From NCBI GenBank assembly GCA_020091685.1, contig CM034607.1:5782130-5846129 (forward strand): a stretch of 64,000 nucleotides of DNA, read 5' to 3'. Each line of letters opens with the position of its first letter. Positions within the stretch are counted from its first letter, which is position 1. The notes under the pieces are model-generated. The model saw nothing but the letters and a program-made list of their open reading frames with translations, made no database searches and was not told the origin of the DNA. A program made the translations under genes and the position numbers. Below, in pieces: positions 35,975 through 47,775 of this stretch. The DNA is from Lutjanus erythropterus (Eukaryota; Chordata; Actinopteri; Lutjaniformes; Lutjanidae).

Positions 35975-36236
35975 CTGAAAACATGTGAAAAGACATGACT
36001 CTATGATGTGCTGGACCCATGGTCCCCCAACAATATATTAGCCCCATGAACCGACACACACAGAACACCCTCCCTCCACCCTTCCTAACATTGACTCTCT
36101 CAGTCCAAATCAGTCCAGCAGTTCACTTCAGCTCACTTAAGTTCCAACAACCCGACACAGAAGAAAGAAAAATACCATCCTGTTACTGTCCTCTGGCTCT
36201 GGTGGCTCAAACGTGTCTGGACATGCCAAATAAAAA
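35975..36236 (+). repeat. Unclassified ~600-bp family, copy 2 of 3
   Basis: It shares 'gtccaaatcagtccagca' (36103-36120), 'cagttcacttcagctcactt', 'cctctggctctggtggctca' and 'gtctggacatgcc' with the copies at 19.6 and 46.8 kb. It is shorter than those two: the left part jumps from 'gaaaacatgtgaaaagac' to the core, and the right part ends soon after the 'tctggacatg' palindrome. Confidence 0.8.
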
Positions 36237-36939
36237 CCTAACTTTATAAACTTCAAGATTTTTTCTTTTTCTCAGTTTTTTAAACTCAGAAACCTATTTA
36301 TTGTTGCCTCACAGTATTGAGTACTGAGTGACATCATCCAAACTTGCATTTGATCACAAAGAGGCCAGTAAAAGCATGAGATATAGACAAAAAATAGTTT
36401 GGAGAGGTGAGCATGACTCACTGGGCAGAACTAGACATTTTCAATTAATCTGCATTCACAATTAACTTATTATATATCTATAAAATATATATTTTTTAAA
36501 TTAGTGAAAATGGTCATCACAATTTTCCAGACAAAATTTCATTTTATTTGGTTATTTGACGTGGACAGAGCACAGCTCCTTAGCTGTACCAAAGTTAGCT
36601 ATAAGCTAATTTTCATCTGAAGTCCCTGGGCAGGAAACAGAGAATAACTAATCTGCTAAAGGAAAAAAATAACACTATTAAATAAAAAACAGTATTTTAT
36701 AAAAGTACAGTTATAAGGCAGAACATATTCACAACAGCTTCAGCAATAACAATAACAATATTACACAACTCTAAGACCCTGCAACAACAGCAACATTACA
36801 ATTGCACAGCATTAAGACAACACAACAACAATAAAACCACAACATTAAGATACAAGCTTTCACAACTTTAAGATCAAGTTTTTGAGTTGTGTGTGTGTGA
36901 CGGGTACACAGTTGGATTGTTTTTAGCCATGATTTATTT
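36237..36939. other. No gene seen
   Basis: AT-rich, with 'caacaacag' and 'aataacaat' simple stretches (36735-36835). No recognised product. Confidence 0.4.
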
Positions 36940-37178
36940 TGAATTAAAATAATGATTAGCTGTCTTCTTTTGTCCAACAATCAGTCCAAAACTCAAACAC
37001 TCCTTTTTTACTGTCATAAATGCCAAAGAAAAGCAGCCATTCCTGGAACCAGCAAATGTTTGATGTTTTTACATCGAAAATGACTGAAATGATTATGGAT
37101 TACCAAAATGGCATTTGATAATTTTATTTCGATCAGCATTTTGATAATCAATTAATAGACTAAACGTTGCAGCCCTAA
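36940..37178 (+). mobile_element. hAT-like MITE, divergent copy
   Basis: 'ccattcctggaaccagcaaa' (37039-37058), then 'ttttgataatcaattaatag' and the terminus 'acgttgcagccct', are a variant of the family at 12361-12832. The left end is not sharp. Confidence 0.6.
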
Positions 37179-37179
37179 T

Positions 37180-37350
37180 TTAGACTTCAGATCTGGAGAA
37201 ACAAGTCCTTAGATTGATAATGCATTTAACATCAACAGTTAAAAAGTTAAAAACTAATAGGCTGAGTAATTAGTAACTTATAGTTTAGTAATATTTCAGT
37301 AATGTAACAGTACTTATACTTGAATACAAATTTTCAGGACTCTTTCCATG
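37180..37350 (+). repeat. 'acagtacttatacttg' dispersed repeat
   Basis: 'taatgtaacagtacttatac' (37301-37320) and 'caggactctttcca' match blocks at 47580-47775 and 54420-54577. It is a teleost repeat rich in 'tacttttact' words and is non-coding. Confidence 0.6.
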
Positions 37351-37425
37351 ACCACATTGTAACTTGAGTATTTTTGTCCTATTTTCCCATTTTTTTGTGT
37401 CTCAGTGACGAATGGGGACAAAAAA

Positions 37426-38300
37426 ATATTGAAATTGTTCTGGTATTGAGGGAGAGTGCATCAGCCAGCAGAAATGAAACTAAGCTACAAAGTAGTCCCT
37501 CCAACTGTGCACCAACAAAGGAAGTTCACCAAAATTGTTGCTGGATTGTTATTTTAAGTGTCCAGCGACGTTGTGGAAAGAATTGGTACAGAGATGTGTG
37601 TTTAATCAGAAACAGCCAGTGTGTTGCTCTGACAAAACTATCCAGACTCCCTTAGCAAAACTGTATTGTCATCATTTTCATTTAAACTTGACAGAAACAA
37701 AATCAAGAGTCACCAGAAATGTCTTGGCTTATTTTTCCACGGTTCCGACAATCACCAGCTCTGTTTTGGTCAAACTAAACTCTTCATTTATGGACGCGAA
37801 AATATTGGGAGAGGAGCGAAAAAGAGGACAGACAACAGAGAAGCAGTGTGGGGGAAATGATTGTACAGGTACAATTTCTGGGGGTTTATTTGGACCAAAC
37901 AACCAGAGCGTGTGATTGGTGGAGCAGTGGAAACACGAGCCAAGACATTTTTGGTGAGTTTCATTTTGTTTCTGTTGCGTTTGAATGAAGGTGATAATGA
38001 GAATGATAAAATTACCATTTTTCACAGTGAGTAATGGAACATCTGTTTCTGGTTAAACAAAACATATTCAGCCCATCTATGTAGTGATCCTTTCCATAAT
38101 GCTGCCAGACACTTGTAACAGTTTGATCCTGTCAGTGGAAAAAACAAGCATTTTTAGTGGACATATTTGGACAGTGCTCAGTTACACGGAGGAGTACGTT
38201 GTAGCTTAGTAACATCTCTGCCAGCTGCAGCACTCTCCTTCAATACTGGACCAACTTCAAACTCATAAGAGGAGAAAAAGGTGGCATGTTGGTAAACCAG
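37426..38300. mobile_element. Large fold-back element, arms ~350-400 bp
   Basis: Long imperfect inverted repeats. The left arm has 'attgagggagagtgcatcag' and 'taagctacaaagtag' (37447-37496), then 'tgtggaaagaattggtacag', 'aatcagaaacag' and 'tgacagaaacaaaatcaaga', then 'aatgtcttggct'. Read backwards, the right arm has the matching 'attgaaggagagtgctgcag', 'taagctacaacgta', 'atggaaaggatcac', 'accagaaacag', 'caacagaaacaaaatgaaac' and 'aatgtcttggct'. The loop is about 37790-37890. Open frames on both strands here (126 and 98 codons) mirror one another because of the fold-back and are not genes. A related fragment is at 44310-44420. Outer ends are uncertain. Confidence 0.8.
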
Positions 38301-38579
38301 TCCCCTGTCCTCTGTCCTCTGGGGTCTGGGAGCGTCTGTCCTGCTCCAGAAGAAAAATGTTGTGATTTTAACATGTTTCACTTAAAAGAGTTAGTTCCAT
38401 CTTCTGTTTGTGGTTTCTGCAGACATTACTACCTTTAAGTAAAAAGTAAAGTAAATACAGTAAAAGTAAATCTACATTACATACAAAAGTAAAGTTACTT
38501 TACTGAGTATTTTTTACTTTAGCAATTTATAGTTGTTTATTTAATAGACCTGTCTTATCTTTTCTTTTGTACGTCACCA
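38301..38579. other. No gene seen; 'aagtaaa' repeat remnant
   Basis: 38425-38530 is dense in 'aaagtaaa' and 'ttactttactgagta' words, probably a decayed piece of the repeat seen at 47580-47775. Confidence 0.4.
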
Positions 38580-38736
38580 TTGTTCTTAAATAAAGCAAAA
38601 GTAATGTAATAGAAAAAAATGCAGAACACAATATTTCTAATTGATAGATTATGCTTTAATTTTACTGGTTCGGCCCACTTGAGATCAAATTGGTCTGTAT
38701 GTGGCCCCTGAACCAAAATGAGTTTGACACCCCCTG
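38580..38736 (-). mobile_element. MITE fragment ending 'gtttgacacccc'
   Basis: 'cggcccacttgagatcaaat' (38671-38690), 'gtatgtggcccctgaaccaa' and 'atgagtttgacacccc' form, in reverse, the start of a widespread hAT-like MITE ('ggggtgtcaaactcat'). The other end is not visible. Confidence 0.6.
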
Positions 38737-39032
38737 ATGTAGACGTTGATACAACTACGACGCTACTTAAGTTTATATCACTCTAAATCATAACACAAGT
38801 TAGACATTATGATGTTCTGGACCTTTGCTTTAGGAAATTTCCTCTAACTGGACCTCTTTGAATTTTAGTTGAATACCCCCGTCCTAGAGTATTGAACAGG
38901 AGATAATGCAGAGGAAAAAACAAAACAAAAAAATCTAGATTCTTTTAACTAAGTCAGTTCCTCCTCATTAGTCACTTAGACACAAAAACACAGAAAAATC
39001 GAGTCCAGGTTGAAAAATACCAAAGTAACCCT
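38737..39032. other. No gene seen
   Basis: Short spacer before the fold-back MITE; nothing recognised. Confidence 0.4.
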
Positions 39033-39461
39033 TTAAAGGGAAAGTTCACCCAAAATTTAAATTCAGTCATTATCTACTCACCATCTTGCCGAATGAAGGT
39101 CGGGTTTATTTTGTTAGTCCACAAAACATTGCCGGAGTTTCACAGGAAGACATTGTTGTAGAATCTCCCAAACAATGGAAGTGAATGGTGACCAGTTTTC
39201 AAACATAAAAAACAACTGGAAAAAAATATATAAAATGCCCGCTTGTCTGGTGTAATCCAAGTCTCCTAATGTTCTGACATGCCGTTTGCACACCGTGACA
39301 ATTCACTCTAAAAACATGGTGTAAATAACAGCTTGGCATGCTGGGGCGTCTGGAGACACCAGATTACACCAGATGAGCAGTATGGAGGCATTTTATGTTT
39401 TTATTCTGTTGTAGAGTAGATAATGACTGAATTTTCATTTATGGGTGAACTATCCCTTTAA
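39033..39461. mobile_element. TTAA-ended fold-back MITE, copy 2
   Basis: Left: 'ttaaagggaaagttcaccca', then 'attcagtcattatctactca'. Right: 'gagtagataatgactgaatt', then 'atgggtgaactatcccttta' plus 'a'. TTAA is at 39033-39036 and 39458-39461. The middle shares 'ggagtttcacaggaagac', 'gaatctcccaaacaatgga' and 'gatgagcagtatggaggcat' with copy 1 at 24893-25526. This copy has lost most of the right inner arm ('ttctgttgtagagtagata'). Confidence 0.87.
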
Positions 39462-40979
39462 GGTGTCTAGTGTGTGACCAGGCCAAGGTATAACTGAGTA
39501 AGAGACCCTCAGGGTCCCATAGGATTCATAGCATACCTGCAAACCCATTTTTCCTCGGTTTCTACAGTATCTGAGTGCTGTGTACTGGTGTGCTGTGCTG
39601 CTTTTTTAACCATGTTTTGCCCTGCATAAATCTTGATTTATTTATTCGGAGCAGTTTCACTGAGAGCCCCTTTAGCAGGAATGCCCTGACCACACTCACA
39701 TACCCATAGACACGTTCACACCTGGAAGCTGCCGAGTGCAACCATGAAAACTGTAGCCATTTTGACCAAATAGAGCTACGGAGCTAAAGGGACAAAACTC
39801 ATAAACCCAATACAGTGTTCATAAATATGTAGGAGTGCAATGGATCACAGAACTCACAGTTCAGATCGTATCATGGCTTTGAGTCACGGATCAGGTCAAT
39901 TTTTTTGGAGTAATGTAATAGTAAATATAATAATGCTAATAATATTAAAAACACTACACTATAATAATGATACTATCCAGTATACTTCATTTATAATCAC
40001 CACAACACTCTGTGGTCTGGCTCAGTGTCCTGCCCACAGCACTTCCTGAATGGTTAGGAGTCACAAGTAATAGCCAATCAACACTTAGGCCTGTGTCACA
40101 GACAGACACAGAGCTTAGCGGAGCTGAGTGTAGAAGTTAAGACAGCAGACATTGCCAAACTCACAATAAACTTCAAAATCTTACAATTCTGTGACAACAG
40201 GTCTGTCTAGTTTCCCAGTTATACCTTTGAATATACCCAGAGTCATGGTTGGGATTCACTCGATGGAGGAGCTGTAACAGCCTTCCTGTTTTTTGAGACT
40301 CTGCTGCCAACGACAATCCATTCCACACCTTGTAATAGGTCATGTAGAAAAATAATATTGGCATTAAATTAATATGGCATTATAACAGTAGGGAGGTATC
40401 ATAACAAACCTGAAACCTGCATCCCACTGAGCTGATCAACTGGTTTAATTGAAATTCTCTGAGAGCAGCTGCTCTTCTTCTTCTGCTGCTGCTGGGAGGC
40501 TAAGCAAGTACCTGAGTCTGAATTAAAGTATTATGCAACTAGAATTCAGCTAATTTGATAGCATATCTACTAATGTATAGAGTTACAGTCAGTTAACATT
40601 CCTTAAAGGTGCAGTAAGTGATTCTGGAGAAAGATGGTTGAGTCATATTCCCACATCACCAAATTCTTTTGGTTTTGGGAATGAGGTCCAATAATCAGCC
40701 TTGTTTTATGATAGTTTCTTAATGGTTCCTTCCTACATTTATCAATTCATGTAATCCCAAGTACTGATTCTCAATAGAGCATAGTACTGAATGTTGTATG
40801 GAGTGAACACTGATGTTCTATTAATGGCCCTGCTTCAGTACCTCCTTATTATTGTTTTCTCCTTTAAAGCATTTTATCATGGTATATTTTTCCTCGAATT
40901 CTTTAATTCCAGAGTTCTCTCTAGGCAGACTTTTCTAAAGGTCAAGCAAAAACTAATTATTTGTCTGATGCTGCAGTAG
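39462..40979. other. No gene seen; TTAA-type repeat fragment
   Basis: 40603-40690 begins 'ttaaaggtgcagtaagtgat', like the one-sided start of a TTAA-ended MITE. The rest shows nothing recognisable; frames are 69 codons or fewer. Confidence 0.4.
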
Positions 40980-41340
40980 ATTGCAGCGCTACATTAACTC
41001 ACTCTGACCTGGGATTTGTTAGCGACTCTTCTGTCTGCCTGGTTGCAGTTCAGTTATCACAATGGCCACCTCGGCGCGCTGAGCGCCGCTGATGTCATGA
41101 CACCCTCTTGAGAGAGGCCCGCAATCCACGGGCTTTTTACAGACAGACAGCTCTATCCAAAGCCTCACTCTGGATAATATCCGGCTCATTATACTGAGAA
41201 TAATTCCACCAAATACATTCCTCAGTCATGCTTTCTTTCCATTATCTCAATAAATCCAATGCGTCATATTCAGCATTCAATCAATGCCTTATTTCCTTCT
41301 TTCTTTGCCGGGGCAGGCTCTTTGCCATTAAAAGTCTTTG
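40980..41340. other. Candidate conserved non-coding block
   Basis: GC-richer unique-looking stretch ('acctcggcgcgctgagcgcc' near 41069-41088, 'ggataatatccggctcatta'), free of repeats I recognise. Possibly a conserved regulatory element. A 13-bp duplication follows at 41330-41350 ('gccattaaaagtc' twice). Confidence 0.22.
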
Positions 41341-44309
41341 CCATTAAAAGTCATTTAGGGTGTAATTTAGTGGAATTGTGCTGAAGTGCCAGTGTGAAAT
41401 TTTGTAGCTGACTACATTCTTCCAGGGACTTGATGGCATCTGTGTTCTTACCTGCTGTGCTGCAGCTTTCACAGATTTAAGATTGATTTTCTTTCTGCAC
41501 GTTAAGCGTGGAGCACGGATGTGACATAGATTGCCCATAAATGCAGCGATTTAAGTTACTCGGAAGAGCGTGAGTGAAAATGGATTTTTATACTGATGAA
41601 AACTACTGGGATAACAATAAAGAGACTGCTCATATTCACTGATAAAAAGAACTCACAGAGGAGGTTAAAACAAATCAGACAAAGACCAGTGTAGTCACAT
41701 GTCTAAAAGAACAAAACTTTCATCTTGTTACTTGCATTCAAAGGTTAAAAGTTCACCATTGAGATAATGCCTCAAACAAATTAAAGTGATATTAATATCC
41801 TCTTCATAAGCAACTCGCAGTTTCAGGGAGTCGTAATACATTAAAGAGCTTTACATGAGATCAGAAGTCACCAAAATCGCTCCTCATACATTCACATGGC
41901 CTGAAAATAAAACAGCTCTGCAGAAGGATCACAGTGGGTGACAGTGTTTATTTTGCAAATGAAAATGATCATGGTCATCACTCTGGCAACAACCGGCCCA
42001 CATTTAGAGATGAAATGAGGAAACAAAACTACTTTTATTTGCTTGTTGTGAACAGATTTCTGTTAAGATTAGAGAAACATAATAAAATGTGGCTAAAACC
42101 TCTGGAAAAATCAAATCTGACACCAGCACTAACCTGTTGGTGAAACTGAAGATGAAGCCACATCCCAGATGAAGATCTGTCTTTCACGTGTCATCAATCA
42201 TGCTTCGATGTTTTTCAAGTCGGAGTCAATAAACAGTAGCAGTCGAGTCATAACTAAACTGTATTGATAGTCACAGCATGACAGATGTGCAATGCAGATC
42301 TAATCCATCTCTTAAGAGTTGTGGGAGAGCCACAAGAATGTATCACACTACAATCAATTTTTATTTAATGTAGGACAATAGTACAGTATACAGAAAGTGG
42401 GTTTGAAGAATGCCTTACCAGAGAGAAAGCTAGAGCTCAGTGTAAATGTAGGACACATCAGTAAACAGGTCTTTGTTGAACAGCGTACAGCAGGGATTCC
42501 CCAAAGTTTTTCAGCTTGAGACCCCAAAAGAGAAATTTAAAATGCATATGAAATGTACTTATTTCATTATAAAAGTACATCACAGCAGTGATCGAATTTA
42601 TTAAGTGTAGAGACGCCAGAGGGCTTTTAATTTGAATCAGATAATGTTGAGTTTATATCACTTGAGTTCACCACCCACTTTTCAGCGGCTCCTGTTCCGG
42701 AAGAGAATTTCCCATTCGTTCACTCAAATGACATTTCAGAAATTACTTATTTAAAGAGTTTTAAGCCTGGAACCAAACCAACCAACTATGAGATGAATCG
42801 TGATCATAACACATTTGATTCAGAGCAAAAAAAAAAAAAAAAAAGGAAAACAGATATAAAAATCCAATATACACAGCTGTGTACTTTTTTCCTGGGTGAG
42901 GAACTACTTATCCCACAAACCATTGTGAATGATCGTGCTTCCCCTTAAATTTAACTTTTGTCATGTTTATAGTGTTCTGTCTGTTAATAATGGTGTTATT
43001 ATGTAACATGTTGTGTTTGTGTTGCGTGTGTATATAAATTAACAACATTATTTGTATGATTTATGTTAGCTTCCTAACTAGCTTGTCTGCTAGCAGAACT
43101 ACCCATTCGTGGGGGCAGTAAACATTTCCATGGTAACAACAAGCTTGTTTTATCAAAGCAAGGTTGATATTTGAGAGACTTGTGACTTCACAGAAGTATA
43201 TGCCATCATTTCCTTATCTCACGGTAGACTGTCTCATCTTGGATGGTTATGAAATTATGATCTAAATCACTTCCAGAACCTCACACTATTGAGCTTGCAA
43301 ACACAAAATGATAACTTTAACAGGGCAGATGGGAGCCAATCAAAACAAAATTTCGTACTAAAATATTGTAGCGACAGGCCTCATTTCCCATCAAGCCTAG
43401 TGCTGGTTTATAAAGTTAGCTAGTTCAATTAGTTCAGTCTGGAAAGCTTGTGTAGTTTGTGTAGTCAAGTGGTATCCTTCATCCATTGTGGGAGGCTGTT
43501 GGATTCACATGTGCAGCTGAAAGGCTGAGAAACGGCTCTCATTTGCATAGTTTCCTATGATGCATTGCTGAGAGTTTAAGTTTGTGATTTTATGTATGCA
43601 AAATGTTACTTTTGTTAGTGTCTGTAATGTGTCTCTTCAGAACATGGTGGCTTATGCTGGCTGCCTAATTGTCATTTTTGCTCTGTTTTATAGTTTTGGA
43701 TTAGCAGTAAAGTTACTGTGAGATTTCTTGACTCCAGCTGTATTTTGTTACTGTGTTTTAGATTCTTGTTCCCTGTGTTGGATGTCATTAAATGGTTGAT
43801 GTCTCTGACAGCTGCTTTCTGTCTGCTATATTGTGTTGTGTACCACAATATGTACAATTACACTTGTCAAAGAGACAAAAATAATTCAGAAATAAATTTC
43901 AGCTTTTTACAAGTCTCCTTCAAATAAAGACCTGTTGCCTTTCGCCATTAAGGTAAATAACAGCCTCTGTCAATATTTGGAGAAATATAATATGCATTAG
44001 TGTTGGGCAATATGTTTAAATTTCCAACCGACTACCGGCAGCCCATCAACCAGCAATTGCTGATATATTTGTACCCACCTCCTCCTGTCCTCCAAAGTCT
44101 CAGCTGAGATATATGTGCAAGCGCCAAGTTCAATACATTATGTGTAGTATGTACGTTCACTTCATCCAATAAACAAAACAAAGTCATTGAAACATTCTTA
44201 CACCTGTTTTCCTTATTAAACAGAAAGCTACAACCATACACCAAACTTTTTCCTTACTTCCTTCTTCCTTTTTCCCCTTGAACTCATCATGAAGAAAGCT
44301 TAATTCAAA
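41341..44309. other. No gene seen
   Basis: About 3 kb with frames of 70 codons or fewer and no recognisable product. An A18 tract lies at 42827-42844. 43060-43100 has 'gctag' words. 43980-44060 starts 'tgttgggcaatatg', like a MITE end. Confidence 0.4.
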
Positions 44310-44420
44310 CTCTCCAGAAAAATGATGTAAAACTCACCTAAACTGTCTTTGTTTTTCTTTCCACTCTTCTTACAATCAACAGCTCTGGTTTGGTCAAAAT
44401 AAATCATTAATTCACTGTGT
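44310..44420 (+). repeat. Fragment of the 37.4-kb fold-back family
   Basis: 'aaaactcacctaaactgtct' (44330-44349), 'caatcaacagctctggtttg' (44376-44395), then 'gtcaaaataaatcatt', match an arm of the 37426-38300 element ('aactcacc..aatgtctt', 'caatcac.agctctg'). Confidence 0.6.
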
Positions 44421-46809
44421 TAGATGTGAAATAATCTGGCTCAACAGGTTTTCCTCTCATTCCTCCTCCAGCTCAGTGCACTTGTGATCCGGCTGAGTGG
44501 GTGTGTACTGTGCTGCTGGATGACAGTGCGTTGCTCGGCAGTTGCTCTCCCTCTGCAGACTATAAAATTAGCAAAATGAAATGACAAAAAATACCCCAAA
44601 AACCAACCAGCATGCAGTGTGCATTTTACCCATTTCAGGTACCGAACCCACGTTTGGGAAACTCAGGTGTATAGTGTGACGATCCCCAGTGGATGCTGCG
44701 TGTGTGGTGTTTAAAGCAGCCTCACAAATTAACAAGAGGTAGACTGAATGGCCACCACTGTTATGTTCATGTTCTGTCATGAGGGGTGAATATGAACTGC
44801 AATTACACTCCTTTCCATTCCATTAGTTCCTACTCTAAGGTCAGAAAAATCAATTTATTTTTCCTGCTTTTTCTTGGAAAATTCTCAAAGTAATAGAACC
44901 TTTAGCAATTTTTACACCTTTTTGACAAAAGTATCTCTTCAATGACAGTGAAATAGTTTTTGGAACCTTATTTGCATTCTTGTTGAGAGTTAAATTAGAA
45001 GATGAACACCACCCTCATATCTGTATGCTAATTTTAAAGGGAAACTTGGGCATTTTTCATGTGGATGTCCAGTTAGTGTTGATGGTAAATGTTGTCAATT
45101 GAAGGAATAAATTCTTCAGTGGATGCAATATTGGCAGAGACAGCTGAGTTCTAATGCTGCAAAATTGGTTGTTCCTTCTCCATCCAGTGATGTCAGTGGA
45201 TGTCAGGAAGAACTACAGGTTTGGATTTCTGGTCTCTTCCTCTGCATAGCCAGGGGGCATACTAGATGAGCGTTTTTGTCGCCTGATGTTGTGCTATGGC
45301 CAACAAAGCAATAGCTATAAGCTAGGGTTGTGATAACACTGCAACATGGGCATCTTTCTTGGTCAATTTAGCACACCCTGAGGAATTTAATGTTTTAATT
45401 GACTACATTTACTATCAGTACTGATTGGACAACCATGTTAAAAGTGCTGAAGTTTACCTTTAATCAAAAGCTAGCATGCAGTAAATGTAGCTTAGCATAA
45501 AGACTAGAAAGAGGGGCAATCAGTGAGCTGAGCTTTGTCCAAAATTCACCTCTCAACACCTCTACAGTTCACTAATAAACACTTATATGTTCTTTGTTAA
45601 GTCTTTTCATATAACTGAGTTCTGTCAGCACCATGGGTGAGGCAAACAGCAGGGAAGTAATTGTACAGTACAGTAATTCACTGTACACGCCAAGAACAGT
45701 GTGGGGGAAGTTACTTTAAAAAGCATAGCTCTGTAAGTTACCAATTACATCCTAATGGAAAAAGTTAAACTACAGCAAAGCTACTCTAATGGGAAATAAA
45801 AAAATATCTTGTGTGGGTGGATGGATGACCACTGTTGATGTCCCATTTTTAGCAACGGTCAAGGCTGTTTTCTTTTTACCGTGATTGTGAGTAGTTTTGG
45901 TGCCTAAACCTACCCATCCTCAGCAGTAATAGATAATCAGGCAGCAGGCAAATAAATCATTTTTGAAATGGTCATATGTGTTTTGAAAGGCACTAGCAGA
46001 CTGTGCCGCCCACTCAACCAGGGCAACCAATCAGAATATTCTTTCGGAAAGCAAAAAATATCGACCCCCTTTGTCATTTTGTTTGGAAGACTTGTTGGCC
46101 TGGATGCAGTCATCGCCAGTCTGGGTAGAAATATGTGCACAATGTGGATAAATAACTGGTTATGTCTGAAGGGACAGTGAGTCTCACGATTCCTGCCAAG
46201 GAGTCCACCAGAGCTGACCTCCTTTTCTGACATGTTAATAATATTTCCAAAAACTGTCAACACATATTCAAACCCAGCTCAAATTTCTTAGTTTCCATTA
46301 AAAATGAAGTCTTGTTTAATGAACATAATCATAGTGTATAGCACAACAGTACATGTTGCCTTCAGCCTCGGCATCTCGGTTATTGAGCGAAACAGTGCAG
46401 AAGACTTCTTTCAAACATTCTTTGACTTGTCTGATGAATGTATGAAAGACAGGCCTTTAGTTAACTCACACATGAAGACATGAAAAGAGATGAAATACTG
46501 TACATTCTCTGCCGAATACCACTGCAAAGTCTAACTAACACCACTGTATGAGCAAATGAGCTGTGTGGTAGCAGTGTGGGAACTGGAAAGAGCAACCACC
46601 TGGTGTGACTTAAGCTTTATCCCTCCATTTTCTTCTAATTGGTGTTTGTTCAGTTACTGTATGCTTGTTAGCACATTTACAACTGTCTGTTAATTAAGTT
46701 CGCAATGGTGGTTGATAATTGGGTTTCTTTCACTGAATGGCTTTGGTTTCTGTCGGAAAACATTAAGCTGCTTCTGCTTTATATAGTGGAGTTTTGTGAA
46801 AATAGTTAA
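44421..46809. other. No gene seen; one repeat fragment
   Basis: 45485-45605 ('gcttagcataaagactagaa', 'acctctacagttcactaata') is a fragment of a teleost dispersed repeat. A 108-codon minus-strand frame at 45937-46263 resembles nothing I know. The rest is unassigned. Confidence 0.4.
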
Positions 46810-47390
46810 AGGTCATGTAAAGCAACAATAAATGTGTGCTCTGGGTTTGTCATACCACAGAAACATGTTATTAACCACCCATCCAAATTTGAATGATTTT
46901 AAAAATCCCTAATTATATAAAATTATACCTCAAAATCATGAAAAATGAGCAGTTGTCTCTGCTGTAAAGCACTGGGAGTGTGCCAGGAACCTGAAACACT
47001 CTGTCTCACAGCTTTATTGGTCATGTCCAGACATGTTTGAGCCACCAGAGCCAGAAGACAGGAGGATGGTATTTTTTTTCCTTCTGTGTCGGGTTGTTGG
47101 AGCTGAAGTGAACTGCTGGACTGATTTGGACTGAGAGAGTCGCTGAGGGTCAGGGAGGTTTAGAGGTGGGGTGTTGGTGTTTTTTCGTTTGTTGGTTTAT
47201 GGGACTTATACAGTATTGGGGGACCATGGCTCCGGAACTGAGCCATATTTTAGGTCCACCCAAAAAACCCTAAACAGAGAAATCGTGGGAAACAGTTTAG
47301 AAGTTTAACTCCGCAATTCAGTACGACAGTTTTCAGTCTTTTCATGTTTTCAGCTACAATGTTCTAACATGTAAAGTAAGTTCAGATAGA
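46810..47390 (-). repeat. Unclassified ~600-bp family, copy 3 of 3
   Basis: Reverse-strand copy of the family at 19620-20240: 'catgtccagacatgtttgag' (47026-47045), 'ccaccagagccagaagacag', then 'gaactgctggactgatttgg' (47110-47129). Its outer parts also match copy 1 ('tgaaaaatgagcag', 'ccaaatttgaatgatt'), showing that the family extends well beyond the core. It is non-coding. Confidence 0.8.
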
Positions 47391-47579
47391 AGAACCAGTG
47401 ATATAGAGTATAATAATGTCTATAGCCTATTTCCTGTATACATACTGTACATTCTCTTATTTGACGCACATTATGGTAGATCAACCAAGGATGCATTAAG
47501 CAACACACCTGAAGAGAACAGCACAGGATGGAACAGTTTTTAATATTTTAGACTGTAGATGTGGAGAAACAGAAATCGC

Positions 47580-47775
47580 TTTGATTGATTATCTGCTATT
47601 GATAATTTATTAAACATCAACAATTAAAAAGTAACTAATACGCTGAGTAGTTTTGAGTTGAGTACTTTGTATTTTTACTTAAGTAGTTTTCTTTTACTTT
47701 TAATTGAGCAATATTTTAATAATGTAACAGCACTTTTACTTGAGTACAGGTTTTCTGTACTTTTTCCATCACTGT
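47580..47775 (+). repeat. 'tacttttacttgagtac' dispersed repeat
   Basis: 'taataatgtaacagcacttt' (47718-47737), then 'tacttgagtacaggttttct' and 'gtactttttccatcactg', a frequent teleost repeat end. The upstream part 'ttaaacatcaacaattaaaa' is shared with 54420 onward and 37210 onward. Confidence 0.65.

Noticed and set aside
37535-38025. Overlapping 126-codon (+) and 98-codon (-) frames
   Set aside because: They mirror each other because they sit on the two arms of a fold-back element. No protein family recognised.
45937-46263. 108-codon minus-strand frame considered as a possible exon
   Set aside because: No family motif, no splice-site pattern that I could support.
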